A stretch of DNA of 33,560 nucleotides from an uncultured Holophagaceae bacterium (GCA_903913215.1 CAIWKE010000014.1:1-33560); one strand, 5' to 3'. Shown: positions 1-8,693, counted from the stretch's first letter. Made by a program: numbers and translations. Notes: generated by a model not told the origin, from the letters alone.

Positions 1-3000
1 AAGTACGTGGACGCGATCTCCAAGGGCGCGATCCCGGCGAAGATCACCGACAGCTACAACGGCGACTTCAACACCATCAAGAACAACCTCAACCAGTGCA
101 TCGACGCGGTGAACCTGCTCGTGGCCGACGCCGGCGTGCTGGCGAAGGCGGCGGTCGAGGGGCGGCTGGCGACGCGGGCGGACGCGAGCAAGCACCAGGG
201 CGACTACCGGAAGATCGTACAGGGCGTGAATGACTGCCTGGATGCCGTCATCGGCCCCCTCAATGTGGCCGCCGGCTATGTGGACCGCATCTCCAAGGGC
301 GACATCCCCCCCAAGATCACCGACAAATACAACGGCGACTTCAACGAGATCAAGAACAACCTCAACCAGTGCGTGGATGCCGTCAATGCTCTAGTGGCCG
401 ACGCCGCCATGCTCGCCACTGCCGCCGTGGACGGCAAGCTGGCCACCCGCGCCGACGCCACCAAGCACCAGGGTGACTTCCGCAAGATCGTGCAGGGCGT
501 GGACGACTGCCTCGACGCCGTCATCGGGCCCCTCAACGTGGCCGCCGGCTATGTGGACCGCATCTCCAAGGGCGACATTCCCCCCAAGATCACCGACAAA
601 TACAACGGCGATTTCAACGAGATCAAGAACAACCTCAACCAGTGTGTGGATGCCGTGAACGCCCTGGTGGCGGACGCCGCCATGCTCGCCACTGCCGCCG
701 TGGACGGCAAGCTGGCCACCCGCGCCGATGCCACCAAGCACCAGGGTGACTTCCGCAAGATCGTGCAGGGCGTGGACGACTGCCTCGACGCCGTCATCGG
801 GCCCCTCAACGTCACCGCTGACTACGTGGACAAGATCTCGAAGGGCGTCATTCCTCCGATCATCACTGACAACTACAACGGCGACTTCAACATCATCAAG
901 ACCAATCTCAACAACATGGTCAAGATGATGAGCGACCTGCTCGCCCAGACCGACATCATCATCCAGGGCGCCGCCAACGGGGAGCTCGACAAGCGCGCCA
1001 ACGCCGACATGTTCGTGGGCGGCTGGAACCAGCTGGTCACGGGCGTCAACCAGGCCATTACCAACATCGTCGATCCCATGAACGTCACCGCCGACTACGT
1101 GGACAAGGTGGCCAAGGGCATCATCCCGCCCACCATCACCACCGAGTACAAGGGCCAGTACAACGTCATCAAGGTCAATCTCAACAACATGGTCAAGATG
1201 ATGAGCGACCTGCTCGCCCAGACCGACATCATCATCCAGGGTGCCGCCAACGGAGAGCTCGACAAGCGCGCCAACGCCGACATGTTCGTGGGCGGCTGGA
1301 ACCAGCTGGTCAAGGGCGTCAACCAGGCCATCACCAACATTGTCGATCCCATGAACGTCACCGCCGACTACGTGGACAAGGTGGCCAAGGGTGTCATCCC
1401 CCCCACCATCACCACTGAATACAAGGGCCAGTACAACGTCATCAAGGGCAACCTCAACAACATGGTCGCCATGATGACGGAACTGCTGTCGGAAACCGAT
1501 GGGTTGGTGCAGGCTGCCGTCGGCGGTCGTCTCTCGACCCGCGCCACTGCCTCGAAGTTCGTGGGCGGCTGGTTCCAGCTGGTGGACGGGGTCAACAAGA
1601 CCCTCGACGCGGTCATTGGCCCGCTCAACGTGTCAGCCGGTTATGTGGACCGCATCTCCAAGGGTGACATCCCGCCCAAGATCACGGACATCTACAACGG
1701 CGACTTCAATGAGATCAAGAACAACCTGAACCAGTGCATCGATGCCATGAATGCCCTGGTCGGTGACGCCGGCATGCTCGCCACGGCGGGTGTGGAAGGC
1801 AAGCTCAAGACGCGGGCCGACGCCACCCGGCACCAGGGTGATTTCCGCAAGGTCGTGCAGGGCGTGAACGACACCCTCGACGCGGTCATCGGGCCTTTGA
1901 ATGTGGCTGCCGGCTACATCGACCTCATCGGCAAGGGCGAGGTGCCCGCGAAGATCACCGATACCTACAACGGCGACTTCAACACCATCAAGAACAACAT
2001 CAACGCCTGTGTCGACGGGCTCCAGGGCCTGGTCGAAGCCAACAATGTCATCCAGTTGATGTCGCAGAATGATTTCACATCTGCGATCAGGGGCAACTAC
2101 CAGGGCGTCTTCGCCGAGCTGGGCAAGGCCATCAACGAAACAATCAAGCAGATGCGCGAAGCCTTGATCCAGGTCCAGGATGGGGCCGTTTCCATCGCCT
2201 CGGCTTCCGGCGAGATCGCCATGGGCAATCAGGACCTGAGCAGCCGGACGGAAGAGCAGGCCGCCAACCTGGAAGAGACCGCCAGTGGCCTCGAACAGAT
2301 CACCAGCAATGTGAACCTGACCGCCGAAAATGCCCAATCGGCCAACCAGGAGGCCGTCAAGGCCCGCCAGGTGGCCCAGGACGGTGGCACCGCCGTCGCC
2401 CAGGTCATCGCCGCGATGGAGTCCATCAACCAGAGTTCCGCCAAGATCAATGAGATCATCGGCGTCGTGGACGAGATCGCCTTCCAGACCAACCTGTTGG
2501 CCCTCAATGCCGCAGTGGAAGCCGCCCGGGCCGGAGAACAGGGTCGCGGCTTCGCCGTAGTCGCCGCCGAAGTCCGCAACTTGGCCAAGCGCAGTGCCGA
2601 CGCCGCCAAGGAGATCAAAGTCCTCATTCGCGAGAGTGTGGCCAAGTCCGTGGACGGCAGCAAGGTGGCCGCCCATGCCGGCGAAACCATTCAGGAAGTG
2701 GTGTCCAATGTCCAGCGCGTCACGGCACTGGTGGGCGAGATCGCCAACGCCACCCAGGAGCAGAGCACAGGCCTCATCGAACTGAACAAGGCCGTGGTCC
2801 AGATGGACGAAGTCACGCAGCAGAATGCGGCCCTGGTGGAACAAGCGGCAGCCGCCGCAGATACCCTCGACAGTCAGGCCCACACCCTGGCCGAGGTCGT
2901 CTCACGCTTCAAGACCGGTGCAGAAACCCGTCGCACTGAAGTCGCACGGACGGCGCCCCATGCCATTCACCCAGGGGCTGCCAAGAAGACGCTCTCAACC

Positions 3001-3141
3001 CGCAAGATGGTGGCACCACCCACCCCGACCAGGAGCACCAGGAACACCAGAGGCACAACGGCTATGCCTGAGCTCGCCTCCGCCAAGCCCCCGGTCCAGA
3101 CTCCCAAGGGCACTGATGACGGCGAGTGGGAATCCTTCTAG
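1..3141 (+). CDS. Methyl-accepting chemotaxis protein with a poly-HAMP array (5' partial)
   Basis: Chemoreceptor that would signal through CheA/CheW. The frame is open to the first base, so the N-terminus (probably membrane anchor and sensor) lies outside the window. Visible part: about 700 residues of tandem HAMP-like units in alternating pairs, one half of the type [17 protein letters not shown] and the other of the type [14 protein letters not shown]. Eight pairs are seen, each 91 residues. A cytoplasmic signalling domain follows: methylation-helix sequence near residue 735 and the conserved hairpin tip ([20 protein letters not shown]) near residue 823, counting from codon 7. The C-terminus ends in EWESF after a flexible Pro/Thr-rich linker, resembling the CheR/CheB-docking pentapeptide (xWxxF). 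cheW lies 97 bases downstream on the same strand. Family call is firm; ligand and topology cannot be judged. Confidence 0.95.
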   Translation, partial: KYVDAISKGAIPAKITDSYNGDFNTIKNNLNQCIDAVNLLVADAGVLAKAAVEGRLATRADASKHQGDYRKIVQGVNDCLDAVIGPLNVAAGYVDRISKGDIPPKITDKYNGDFNEIKNNLNQCVDAVNALVADAAMLATAAVDGKLATRADATKHQGDFRKIVQGVDDCLDAVIGPLNVAAGYVDRISKGDIPPKITDKYNGDFNEIKNNLNQCVDAVNALVADAAMLATAAVDGKLATRADATKHQGDFRKIVQGVDDCLDAVIGPLNVTADYVDKISKGVIPPIITDNYNGDFNIIKTNLNNMVKMMSDLLAQTDIIIQGAANGELDKRANADMFVGGWNQLVTGVNQAITNIVDPMNVTADYVDKVAKGIIPPTITTEYKGQYNVIKVNLNNMVKMMSDLLAQTDIIIQGAANGELDKRANADMFVGGWNQLVKGVNQAITNIVDPMNVTADYVDKVAKGVIPPTITTEYKGQYNVIKGNLNNMVAMMTELLSETDGLVQAAVGGRLSTRATASKFVGGWFQLVDGVNKTLDAVIGPLNVSAGYVDRISKGDIPPKITDIYNGDFNEIKNNLNQCIDAMNALVGDAGMLATAGVEGKLKTRADATRHQGDFRKVVQGVNDTLDAVIGPLNVAAGYIDLIGKGEVPAKITDTYNGDFNTIKNNINACVDGLQGLVEANNVIQLMSQNDFTSAIRGNYQGVFAELGKAINETIKQMREALIQVQDGAVSIASASGEIAMGNQDLSSRTEEQAANLEETASGLEQITSNVNLTAENAQSANQEAVKARQVAQDGGTAVAQVIAAMESINQSSAKINEIIGVVDEIAFQTNLLALNAAVEAARAGEQGRGFAVVAAEVRNLAKRSADAAKEIKVLIRESVAKSVDGSKVAAHAGETIQEVVSNVQRVTALVGEIANATQEQSTGLIELNKAVVQMDEVTQQNAALVEQAAAAADTLDSQAHTLAEVVSRFKTGAETRRTEVARTAPHAIHPGAAKKTLSTRKMVAPPTPTRSTRNTRGTTAMPELASAKPPVQTPKGTDDGEWESF
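7..2190 (+). repeat. Tandem 273-bp repeats encoding paired HAMP-like units
   Basis: Eight in-frame copies with a 273-bp period begin near 7, 280, 553, 826, 1099, 1372, 1645 and 1918. Copies at 280 and 553 are almost identical at the DNA level, as are much of those at 1099 and 1372, pointing to recent internal duplication or gene conversion. The last copy is diverged in its second half, where it joins the signalling domain. The array starts before the window. Confidence 0.9.
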
Positions 3142-3203
3142 GCGAGGCTGAACCAGCCCACCCCGAACCCACCCCAGCTTTTTCTCATCCACTGCATGAC
3201 ATC

Positions 3204-3225
3204 CCGGCCTGCTCAGGCAGGCCGG
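3204..3225 (+). promoter_or_regulatory. Hairpin in the cheW leader, next to the Shine-Dalgarno
   Basis: A perfect 9-bp stem (CCGGCCTGC / GCAGGCCGG) closes a TCAG loop. The GGGGAGGAG ribosome site starts within the last two bases of the 3' arm and lies about 6 bases before the ATG at 3239. There is no T-run after it, so it is not a canonical terminator. It may attenuate or protect the message; this is inference. Confidence 0.4.
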
Positions 3226-3238
3226 GGAGGAGTCTCCC

Positions 3239-3739
3239 ATGGTCGCCGCCGAGGCCAGTTCCCAGGCCATTCAGCAGGTTCTCTGCTTCGCCCTCGCCGG
3301 CGAAGCCTATGCCCTACCCATCCTGAAGGTCCGGGAGATCCAGGCCCAGGCCACCATTACCCGCATTCCCAAGGCCCCGCCTTACATGCCGGGCGTGATC
3401 AACCTGCGCGGTGCCATCGTGCCGATCCTGGAGCTTCGCCATCGCTTCGCCCTTGGCGAAGCCCCTGAGGACACCCGCCCGGTCATCATCATCGTCGAGG
3501 TCCAGGGCCGTACCCTGGGCATCCGGGTCGATTCCGTGTCCGATGTGCTGGACCTGGATTCCGCCGCCATCCGCCCCGCTCCGGAGCTGGGCACGCAAAG
3601 TGGCATGGGCCGCGAATTCATCGCGGGCCTGGCCACCCTGCCCCAGGACACCGGGGCTGATGCCATGCTGATCCTCCTGGATCTGGACCAGCTGCTTTCC
3701 GATTCCGAATTGAGCGCCCTGGAGAGCGCAGGAGCCTGA
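3239..3739 (+). CDS. cheW: Chemotaxis adaptor protein CheW
   Basis: Cytoplasmic scaffold that couples chemoreceptors to the CheA kinase. The 166-residue product is one CheW domain of usual length. It has the typical N-terminal strand (VLCFALAGEAYALPI), the LKVREI segment, and the family hallmark MPGVINLRGAIVPILELR near residue 50, followed by VDSVSDVL. The ATG at 3239 is preceded by a strong GGAGGAG site. It lies just downstream of the poly-HAMP receptor on the same strand and is followed by a strong terminator, so receptor and adaptor probably form one short unit. No CheA, CheR, CheB or CheY is nearby, so the pair must plug into a pathway encoded elsewhere. It could be a dedicated adaptor for this receptor; that is inference. 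Confidence 0.93.
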   Translation: MVAAEASSQAIQQVLCFALAGEAYALPILKVREIQAQATITRIPKAPPYMPGVINLRGAIVPILELRHRFALGEAPEDTRPVIIIVEVQGRTLGIRVDSVSDVLDLDSAAIRPAPELGTQSGMGREFIAGLATLPQDTGADAMLILLDLDQLLSDSELSALESAGA

Positions 3740-3756
3740 GCAAAAACTGACAAAGG

Positions 3757-3785
3757 AAAACCCCACGTGATCGCGTGGGGTTTTT
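3757..3785. terminator. Bidirectional rho-independent terminator
   Basis: A GC-rich stem (CCCCACG / CGTGGGG, 3761-3767 and 3774-3780) with a 6-base loop is flanked by AAAA before and TTTTT after. It sits between the convergent cheW and amidotransferase-like genes and would work on both strands. Confidence 0.9.
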
Positions 3786-3796
3786 CTTTGCTGGTC

Positions 3797-4939
3797 CTAG
3801 TTGCCGCGACTCGCCACCAGGCACTTGCCGAACCAGGTCCAGATGCCTTTGTTGAATTCCAGGCTGGTGGGCGTCCCTGCGAGGATGGCGTTGTAGCTGG
3901 TGAGGGGGTCGCCGGGCTTCTGGCGAAAGCGGGGTTCCGTGTCCCACAGCATCGGGTGCTCCGTGTGGAACTGGATGCCCAGCACGTTGGGATAGCGCGT
4001 GTGTTCAATGCCCTCCACCACCTTACCGTCCCGGGAGGTGGCGATGGTCTTCCAGCCGCGACCCAGCTTGGCCAGGGACTGGTGGTGGGAGCTGAGGACG
4101 CGGGGATGGTCCGTGCTCTTGAAGCCCATGGCCTCGGTGAACTTCCCCTTGGGCTTCAGCAGCAGGGTGTGGAAGTTGTAGGGCATGAGCTTGTCCATGG
4201 GGTAGAGGCGCTTGTAGGGATTGTTGTGCCACTGCTCGGGACCGAGGGCGATGACGTCCTCCACGCTCTGCTTCCGGTAGGTGCCGCTCCAAATGTCCTG
4301 CTGGAGACTGCCGCCCGTGCCCACGTTCAGGCTCTGGAAGCCCAGGCAGATGCCCAGGATGGGGAAGCCCGGCCGGGCCTCCAGCAGACCCTTGGCCGCG
4401 GGTGCCTGGGAACCGCCCAGCAGCTGGAAGATGGCAGACAGCTCCAGGTAGTTGCGGAAGGGATCCTCCACCTCCGAGAGCAGGTTGGTCTTCTGACCGA
4501 AGAGGGCCGCGGGAATGTCCGAGCCGCCGAAGAAGATCACGCCATCCGCCTGCTTCAGGATGGCTTCAATGTCCGGGGTGCAGGCATTCCTCTGGTAGAC
4601 CTCGGCTTCGCTGATGGGTGCGACGACGGTGTGGAACTGGATCCAGTCCAGGTGGTTGTCCGCCACGAACTTCCGGGAGATCTCGAAGTCCTCCTTCTGG
4701 CGCGCGTGGAAGACGCCCACTACCCGGAGGCCTGGCACCGCGAGGATGCCCTTCTCCCGCAGGGCCACGAGGCCCTTGAGGTTGTAGACGATGGGGTTGA
4801 AGACCACCAGGCGCACACCGTCCCCGGCTGGGCGGGACTGGTCCAGGAAGCGCTCCGGGGCCTGGGCGAGAAGGCTCAGGCCGAGCAACCATCCCAGCGC
4901 GAGGGCCTTGACGAGATTCGAGAGGAGGGGTCGGCGCAT
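3797..4939 (-). CDS. Exported class I glutamine amidotransferase-like hydrolase (peptidase C26 type)
   Basis: 380 residues. The N-terminus (RRPLLSNLVKALALGWLLGLSLLAQA) is a Sec-type signal peptide, so the enzyme should act outside the cytoplasm. The body is a class I glutamine amidotransferase fold. The nucleophile elbow GICLGFQSLN places Cys198, and FHTEHPM gives the His325/Glu327 partners; the FFGGSD segment near 140 fits the oxyanion-side loop. No synthetase domain is attached, so a gamma-glutamyl hydrolase activity (C26, PuuD-like) is more likely than amide transfer. It is the last gene of a minus-strand run, 2 bases after the epimerase. In that context it could cut a gamma-glutamyl bond in murein peptides or convert their products. 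Substrate is unknown; the fold is confident. Confidence 0.8.
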   Translation of the reverse strand: MRRPLLSNLVKALALGWLLGLSLLAQAPERFLDQSRPAGDGVRLVVFNPIVYNLKGLVALREKGILAVPGLRVVGVFHARQKEDFEISRKFVADNHLDWIQFHTVVAPISEAEVYQRNACTPDIEAILKQADGVIFFGGSDIPAALFGQKTNLLSEVEDPFRNYLELSAIFQLLGGSQAPAAKGLLEARPGFPILGICLGFQSLNVGTGGSLQQDIWSGTYRKQSVEDVIALGPEQWHNNPYKRLYPMDKLMPYNFHTLLLKPKGKFTEAMGFKSTDHPRVLSSHHQSLAKLGRGWKTIATSRDGKVVEGIEHTRYPNVLGIQFHTEHPMLWDTEPRFRQKPGDPLTSYNAILAGTPTSLEFNKGIWTWFGKCLVASRGN

Positions 4940-4941
4940 CG

Positions 4942-6063
4942 TCAGGACCTCAGGCGCAGACCCAGGCCCGGGGCCTGGGGCAGGATGAGCTTGCCCTTGG
5001 CCACGGTGACCCCGAGGTAGGGATCGTTGCCGATGAGCAGGGCGCCGTCCAGGTCCGCGTAGTCCGCCAAGGGGGACAGGTGGGCCGCGGCGGTGATGGT
5101 GCAGGAACTCGACACCATGCAGCCCAGCATGGTCTTCATCCCCAGGGCCTTCGCGACCGTGAGCTGGCGGATGGCCTCCAGGATGCCCCCGGACTTGTCC
5201 AGCTTCACCACCACGCCGTCATAGGCCTCGCGCAGCTTGGGGATCTCGTGGGAGGAGTGGCAGGCCTCGTCGGCGAAGATGGGCATGTGCACATGGGCGC
5301 GGATCCACTTGGTCTCTTCGAACATGTGGGCCGGCAAGGGCTGCTCGATGAACTGCACGCCCTGGGTCTCCAGCCAGTTGATCTTTCGGGCGGCCTCCTC
5401 TTTGCTGGTCCAGCCCTCATTGGCATCCACGCGAATGGTCTTCTTCGTTACGCTGCGCACGGCTTCGAGGGTGGCCTCATCCGTGGCCAGCCCCACTTTC
5501 ACCTTCAGCACGGAGAAGTCCTCAGCCTCCTTCACCTTCTGGCGCGTGATCTCGGGCGTATCGATGCCGATGGACATGTTCGTCTCCGCGGCGTCGGCAG
5601 GGTCCAGGCCAAAGTGGCGGTAGAGCGGCACGCCCAACTTCTTGCAGGTCCAGTCGAAGAGGGCCAGGTCCACGGCGGCCACGGCGGCCCGCTGGCCCGG
5701 CAGGCGGCGGTCCAGCTCGGCAATGAGCTTGTTGAAGTGCCAGGGATCCGTACCCGTGATGAGAGACTCCACGCCAGTCAGGGCCTTCTGGCCGCCCAGG
5801 GCGCTCTGGTTGTAGCGGACAATGCCCGCGCCTTCGCCGTAGCCGGTGATGCCGTCCCGCGTGAAGCGCACGTGCAAGCTGTCCCGGTAGGCGCTGGAGG
5901 ACATGGTGGTGGTCCAGGTATGGCGCAGTTCCAGCCGCTTCACTTCCGTGGTGAAGGTGGTCACGCCCCGGGGCGCGGCGCCGGGTGCGGCCCCTTCTCC
6001 CCGCAGCATAGCTGTGCCCGCCGTGGCCGCAGCCAGGGCCTGGAGGAGTTCCCGTCGCTTCAT
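4942..6063 (-). CDS. Dipeptide epimerase, enolase superfamily, with Tat-like leader
   Basis: 373 residues of the mandelate racemase/muconate lactonizing branch of the enolase superfamily, best matching L-Ala-D/L-Glu dipeptide epimerases (YcjG/YkfB), which convert murein-derived L-Ala-D-Glu to L-Ala-L-Glu. Active-site elements visible: KVK (Lys187/Lys189), metal ligands in VDANEGW (Asp213), IEQPL (Glu240) and ADEA (Asp265), and the opposite-face lysine in KLDKSGG (287/290). The N-terminus has a twin arginine (KRRELLQAL) followed by an Ala-rich hydrophobic stretch, which looks like a Tat signal; characterised family members are cytoplasmic. The start overlaps the NlpC/P60 gene by 4 bases (ATGA), so translation is probably coupled. 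Other dipeptide or acid-sugar substrates cannot be excluded, but the neighbours favour murein peptides. Confidence 0.87.
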   Translation of the reverse strand: MKRRELLQALAAATAGTAMLRGEGAAPGAAPRGVTTFTTEVKRLELRHTWTTTMSSSAYRDSLHVRFTRDGITGYGEGAGIVRYNQSALGGQKALTGVESLITGTDPWHFNKLIAELDRRLPGQRAAVAAVDLALFDWTCKKLGVPLYRHFGLDPADAAETNMSIGIDTPEITRQKVKEAEDFSVLKVKVGLATDEATLEAVRSVTKKTIRVDANEGWTSKEEAARKINWLETQGVQFIEQPLPAHMFEETKWIRAHVHMPIFADEACHSSHEIPKLREAYDGVVVKLDKSGGILEAIRQLTVAKALGMKTMLGCMVSSSCTITAAAHLSPLADYADLDGALLIGNDPYLGVTVAKGKLILPQAPGLGLRLRS

Positions 6064-6944
6064 TTCAGCCTCCGCATGGCCACCAGCAGCTTGGTCCAGG
6101 TGGGATCCCCGAGTTCGGAGACCTGGACGCCGGGGTGGTCCTTGGGTGTGTCGTGGATGAAGGTGCCCTGGCCCAGATACATCCCGGTGTGGGTGATATG
6201 AGCGGCATCCTTGCCGAAGAAGAGGAGGTCGCCGGGCTGCAGCTCAGCGCGGCTGGCCACCGAGCTGAGGCCCGTCCACTCCGCCTGGATATTGGCGTCC
6301 CGGGGCATGATCTTCCCCCGACGACGGACGATGGCCTGCGTGAAGCCCGAGCAGTCAAAGCCCTGGGTGGAGTTGCCGCCCCAGGTGTAGGTGATGCCCA
6401 GGAAGCGCTTCGCCAGGGCCAGGGAGGCCTCGATGCTGAGGGGCTTGGCATCGCTGCGCACATCGCCCCACTGGACCCAGGCCTGGCGCTGGTCCGGCAA
6501 GCGCACTTCCAGCCAGCGCGCATCGTCCTTGCCACGATTCAGGCGCTCCAGACGGGCGCCGTAGGGGGCCATGAGCAGGGATGCATGCTTGGTCACGTCG
6601 GGTTCCAGGTAGACATTCGCACCCAGAGCTTCCACCTCGATGCTGCGGCTGGGTTCGGAAGGGTACTGCTCCGCGCCAGCCAGTTCGCGCAGAACTGCGA
6701 GTTGAGCCCAGCCCGGATAGTCGTCATCGCCCTTCACCCGGACCCAGCCCTCCCGGCGCTCTACCTCGATCAGGCGCGCGCCCAGCAGAGCCTGTGAGAC
6801 CACATCCGCGTCCTCCCGAGGTCCCGAGTGGAAGTTGATGACGGGCCGCAGCACTACGAAGGCCGCAGGTTCCTTGGCCCACAGCGATCCGCCGAGAGCC
6901 AGCAGCAGCGCAGCTAGGAGGAAACGGAATCGGAACAAGCGCAT
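6060..6944 (-). CDS. Exported SH3-NlpC/P60 murein endopeptidase (YkfC-like)
   Basis: 294 residues with a Sec signal peptide (RLFRFRFLLAALLLALGGSLWA), two bacterial SH3-like modules (roughly 30-165) and a C-terminal NlpC/P60 cysteine peptidase domain. The nucleophile lies in GFDCSGFTQAIV, the catalytic His in the HITHTGMYLG segment, and a third polar residue in FIHDT. This SH3-SH3-NlpC/P60 order matches gamma-D-glutamyl-diamino-acid endopeptidases such as YkfC, which cut murein tripeptides to L-Ala-D-Glu plus the diamino acid. That product is the substrate of the epimerase encoded immediately downstream with a 4-base overlap, so the pairing is functionally coherent. The serine hydrolase gene lies 42 bases upstream on the same strand. 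Acting outside the cytoplasm is inferred from the leader. Confidence 0.9.
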   Translation of the reverse strand: MRLFRFRFLLAALLLALGGSLWAKEPAAFVVLRPVINFHSGPREDADVVSQALLGARLIEVERREGWVRVKGDDDYPGWAQLAVLRELAGAEQYPSEPSRSIEVEALGANVYLEPDVTKHASLLMAPYGARLERLNRGKDDARWLEVRLPDQRQAWVQWGDVRSDAKPLSIEASLALAKRFLGITYTWGGNSTQGFDCSGFTQAIVRRRGKIMPRDANIQAEWTGLSSVASRAELQPGDLLFFGKDAAHITHTGMYLGQGTFIHDTPKDHPGVQVSELGDPTWTKLLVAMRRLK

Positions 6945-6986
6945 GCGGGGTGCCTCGGCTGGGGAAACCTCATGGTCGCAGAAGGC

Positions 6987-7913
6987 TCAGTGAACTAGAA
7001 GCGGACCGAAGACCCGGCCTTCGGGCGAGGTGGCAGCGGCCATTTCAAAACAGGCAGCGGCGCGGCGCGCCATGCGGGCAATGGCCGCTTCGGCCTGGCG
7101 CTCATCCCGCAGGTGGGAGCTCATGAAGGCGAGGACGAAGGGACGGCCCTTCACGAAGATGATGCCCACATCGTTGCGCACCCCAGCCAGGGTGCCGGGT
7201 TTGTTGGCCACTTCAAGATCTTCCGGCAGCAGCCGCGTAAGGAAGCCGTCCTTGGGCGTGACCAGCAGGCGCAGCAGATCTGCGCGGGAGGCCCCGCTCA
7301 CCACTTTCCCACGGTGGATGAGGGTCAGCAGCTCGCCCAGATCCCGGGGGCTGCTGAGGTTCTCGCGGCCCGCCTGGGCCGCAGGAAGGTCCATCATCTT
7401 CCGGCGCAGATGAGTCTTTTCCAGGCCAAGGCCACGCAGGGTGGTGTTCACTTGCTCCACGCCCACCCGGTCCATGAGCAGGTTGGCAGCGCTGTTGTCG
7501 CTGACCACCACCATGAAGAGGGCCAGATCCCGCAGGCTGAGCTTCGTGCCCGGCGCGAGGTTGCCCAGGACGGCGCTCCCCTCCACCAGATCACGGGACT
7601 GCACCTCACAGACGTCCGTCAGGCGAAGCCGCCCCGCCTCCGCCTGCCGGTACAGCTCCAGCAGGATGGCCACCTTGATGGTGCTGGCCGTGGGGAAAAC
7701 CTCGTCGCCGCGCAGGGAGAAAGTCTCAGGCGAATCGAGGCCCTGGATGAAGATGCCCACGCGGCCATCGACCTCATTGGCCATGCGCGTGAGGTCCTCA
7801 GTCATGCGCGTCCAGAGGGCAGCAGGCATGGCGGGGGCAGCCTTGGGACCAGGCTGGGCGACCAGGCCCGCCGCCACGAGACAGGGGAGCAGGACATGGG
7901 CCGGACGTAGCAT
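6987..7913 (-). CDS. Exported class A beta-lactamase-like serine hydrolase lacking the usual Glu166
   Basis: 308 residues. The ATG at 7913 gives a signal peptide (LRPAHVLLPCLVAAGLVAQ); the open frame continues upstream to 8771 only because it is antisense to ddpX. The penicillin-recognising fold is clear: STIK with Ser77/Lys80 and SDN at 138-140. Two class A landmarks are altered. The omega-loop Glu motif is replaced by RRKMMD (170-175), and the KTG triad is KPG (238-240). Family members of this kind are often annotated as beta-lactamase, but without the deacylating Glu it may be a slow penicillin binder, a DD-peptidase or an esterase. It is first in the run leading to the endopeptidase, epimerase and amidotransferase-like genes. 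The fold is certain; beta-lactam hydrolysis is doubtful. Confidence 0.88.
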   Translation of the reverse strand: MLRPAHVLLPCLVAAGLVAQPGPKAAPAMPAALWTRMTEDLTRMANEVDGRVGIFIQGLDSPETFSLRGDEVFPTASTIKVAILLELYRQAEAGRLRLTDVCEVQSRDLVEGSAVLGNLAPGTKLSLRDLALFMVVVSDNSAANLLMDRVGVEQVNTTLRGLGLEKTHLRRKMMDLPAAQAGRENLSSPRDLGELLTLIHRGKVVSGASRADLLRLLVTPKDGFLTRLLPEDLEVANKPGTLAGVRNDVGIIFVKGRPFVLAFMSSHLRDERQAEAAIARMARRAAACFEMAAATSPEGRVFGPLLVH

Positions 7914-7988
7914 GGGTGCCTCCGCTCTCCACGGTATCAGTCCTGCCCCAGCCATCTGCGGACCCACGTTAAGCTGGGCCCATCCGAG

Positions 7989-8693
7989 ATGCCCATGCCC
8001 CTGCTCCGCTCCCTGCGCTCCCTCCTCCTGGTCGCCGCCCTGCCCCTGGGGGCCCAGAGCGCCGACTTGCCGAGGATCATCGCTCAGGCCCGGGCCGCCG
8101 CACCGCCGGTCCTGCCCCAGCCCCGCCGCGCCCCCGACCTGGTGGACGTCACCCGTCTGGATCCCAGCCTCCGCCTGGACCTCCGCTACGCCACCGCGGA
8201 CAACTTCCTGCATGCCCAGGTCTACACGCAGGCGAAGGCCTTCCTGCAACGCCCCGCCGCCGAGGCCCTGGTGCGCGTGAACCGGGATCTGAAGGCCCGG
8301 GGCTACGTGCTCCGCATCCACGATGCCTACCGCCCCTGGTGGGTCACCAAAGTCTTCTGGGACGCCACGCCCCCTGCCAGCCGCGCCTATGTGGCAGATC
8401 CAGCCAGGGGCTCCATCCACAACCGGGGTTGCGCCGTGGATCTTGATCTCGTCAACCTGGCGGACGGCCAACCCGTCTCCATGCCCGGCGACTACGACGA
8501 GATGTCCGAGCGTTCCCACCTGGACTACCAGGGCGGGCCCGCCGAGGCGCGGCAGCACAGGGACTTGCTTCGGACCGCCATGGAGGCCCAGGGCTTCAAG
8601 GCTCTGGCCGAGGAGTGGTGGCACTACGACCATGCCTCCAGTCCTGAGTATGGCGTGCTGAACCTGGCCTTCGAGGCCATCGGCGGGCATTGA
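7989..8693 (+). CDS. ddpX: Exported D-alanyl-D-alanine dipeptidase (VanX/DdpX family)
   Basis: 234 residues. A signal peptide (LLRSLRSLLLVAALPLGAQS) precedes a zinc M15D dipeptidase domain. The zinc motif SxHxxGxAxD is visible as SIHNRGCAVD (His144, Asp151), and ExWH as EEWWH, which supplies the catalytic Glu (209) and third zinc ligand (His212). VanX-type enzymes hydrolyse D-Ala-D-Ala; DdpX homologues feed on D-Ala released from murein. The gene is transcribed away from the serine hydrolase run, with 75 bases between the starts. There are no vanH/vanA-type ligase or vanRS genes nearby, so a nutritional or cell-wall-turnover role is more likely than vancomycin resistance. An in-frame ATG at 7995 is an alternative start. 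Confidence 0.9.
   Translation: MPMPLLRSLRSLLLVAALPLGAQSADLPRIIAQARAAAPPVLPQPRRAPDLVDVTRLDPSLRLDLRYATADNFLHAQVYTQAKAFLQRPAAEALVRVNRDLKARGYVLRIHDAYRPWWVTKVFWDATPPASRAYVADPARGSIHNRGCAVDLDLVNLADGQPVSMPGDYDEMSERSHLDYQGGPAEARQHRDLLRTAMEAQGFKALAEEWWHYDHASSPEYGVLNLAFEAIGGH

Noticed and set aside
1633-2883. 416-codon open frame antisense to the chemoreceptor
   Set aside because: Low-complexity Gly/Asp/Leu composition, no domain, and fully covered by the receptor's conserved signalling domain; typical of GC-rich antisense frames.
3767-5020. 417-codon plus-strand frame over the amidotransferase-like gene
   Set aside because: It is antisense to a gene with signal peptide and catalytic triad, and has no recognisable motif.
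5080-6201. 373-codon plus-strand frame over the epimerase
   Set aside because: Shadow of a conserved enzyme gene, biased composition, no domain.
7989-8693. VanX-like gene read as part of a vancomycin-resistance cluster
   Set aside because: No D-Ala-D-Lac ligase, VanH dehydrogenase or VanRS regulators are present; neighbours are murein turnover enzymes.
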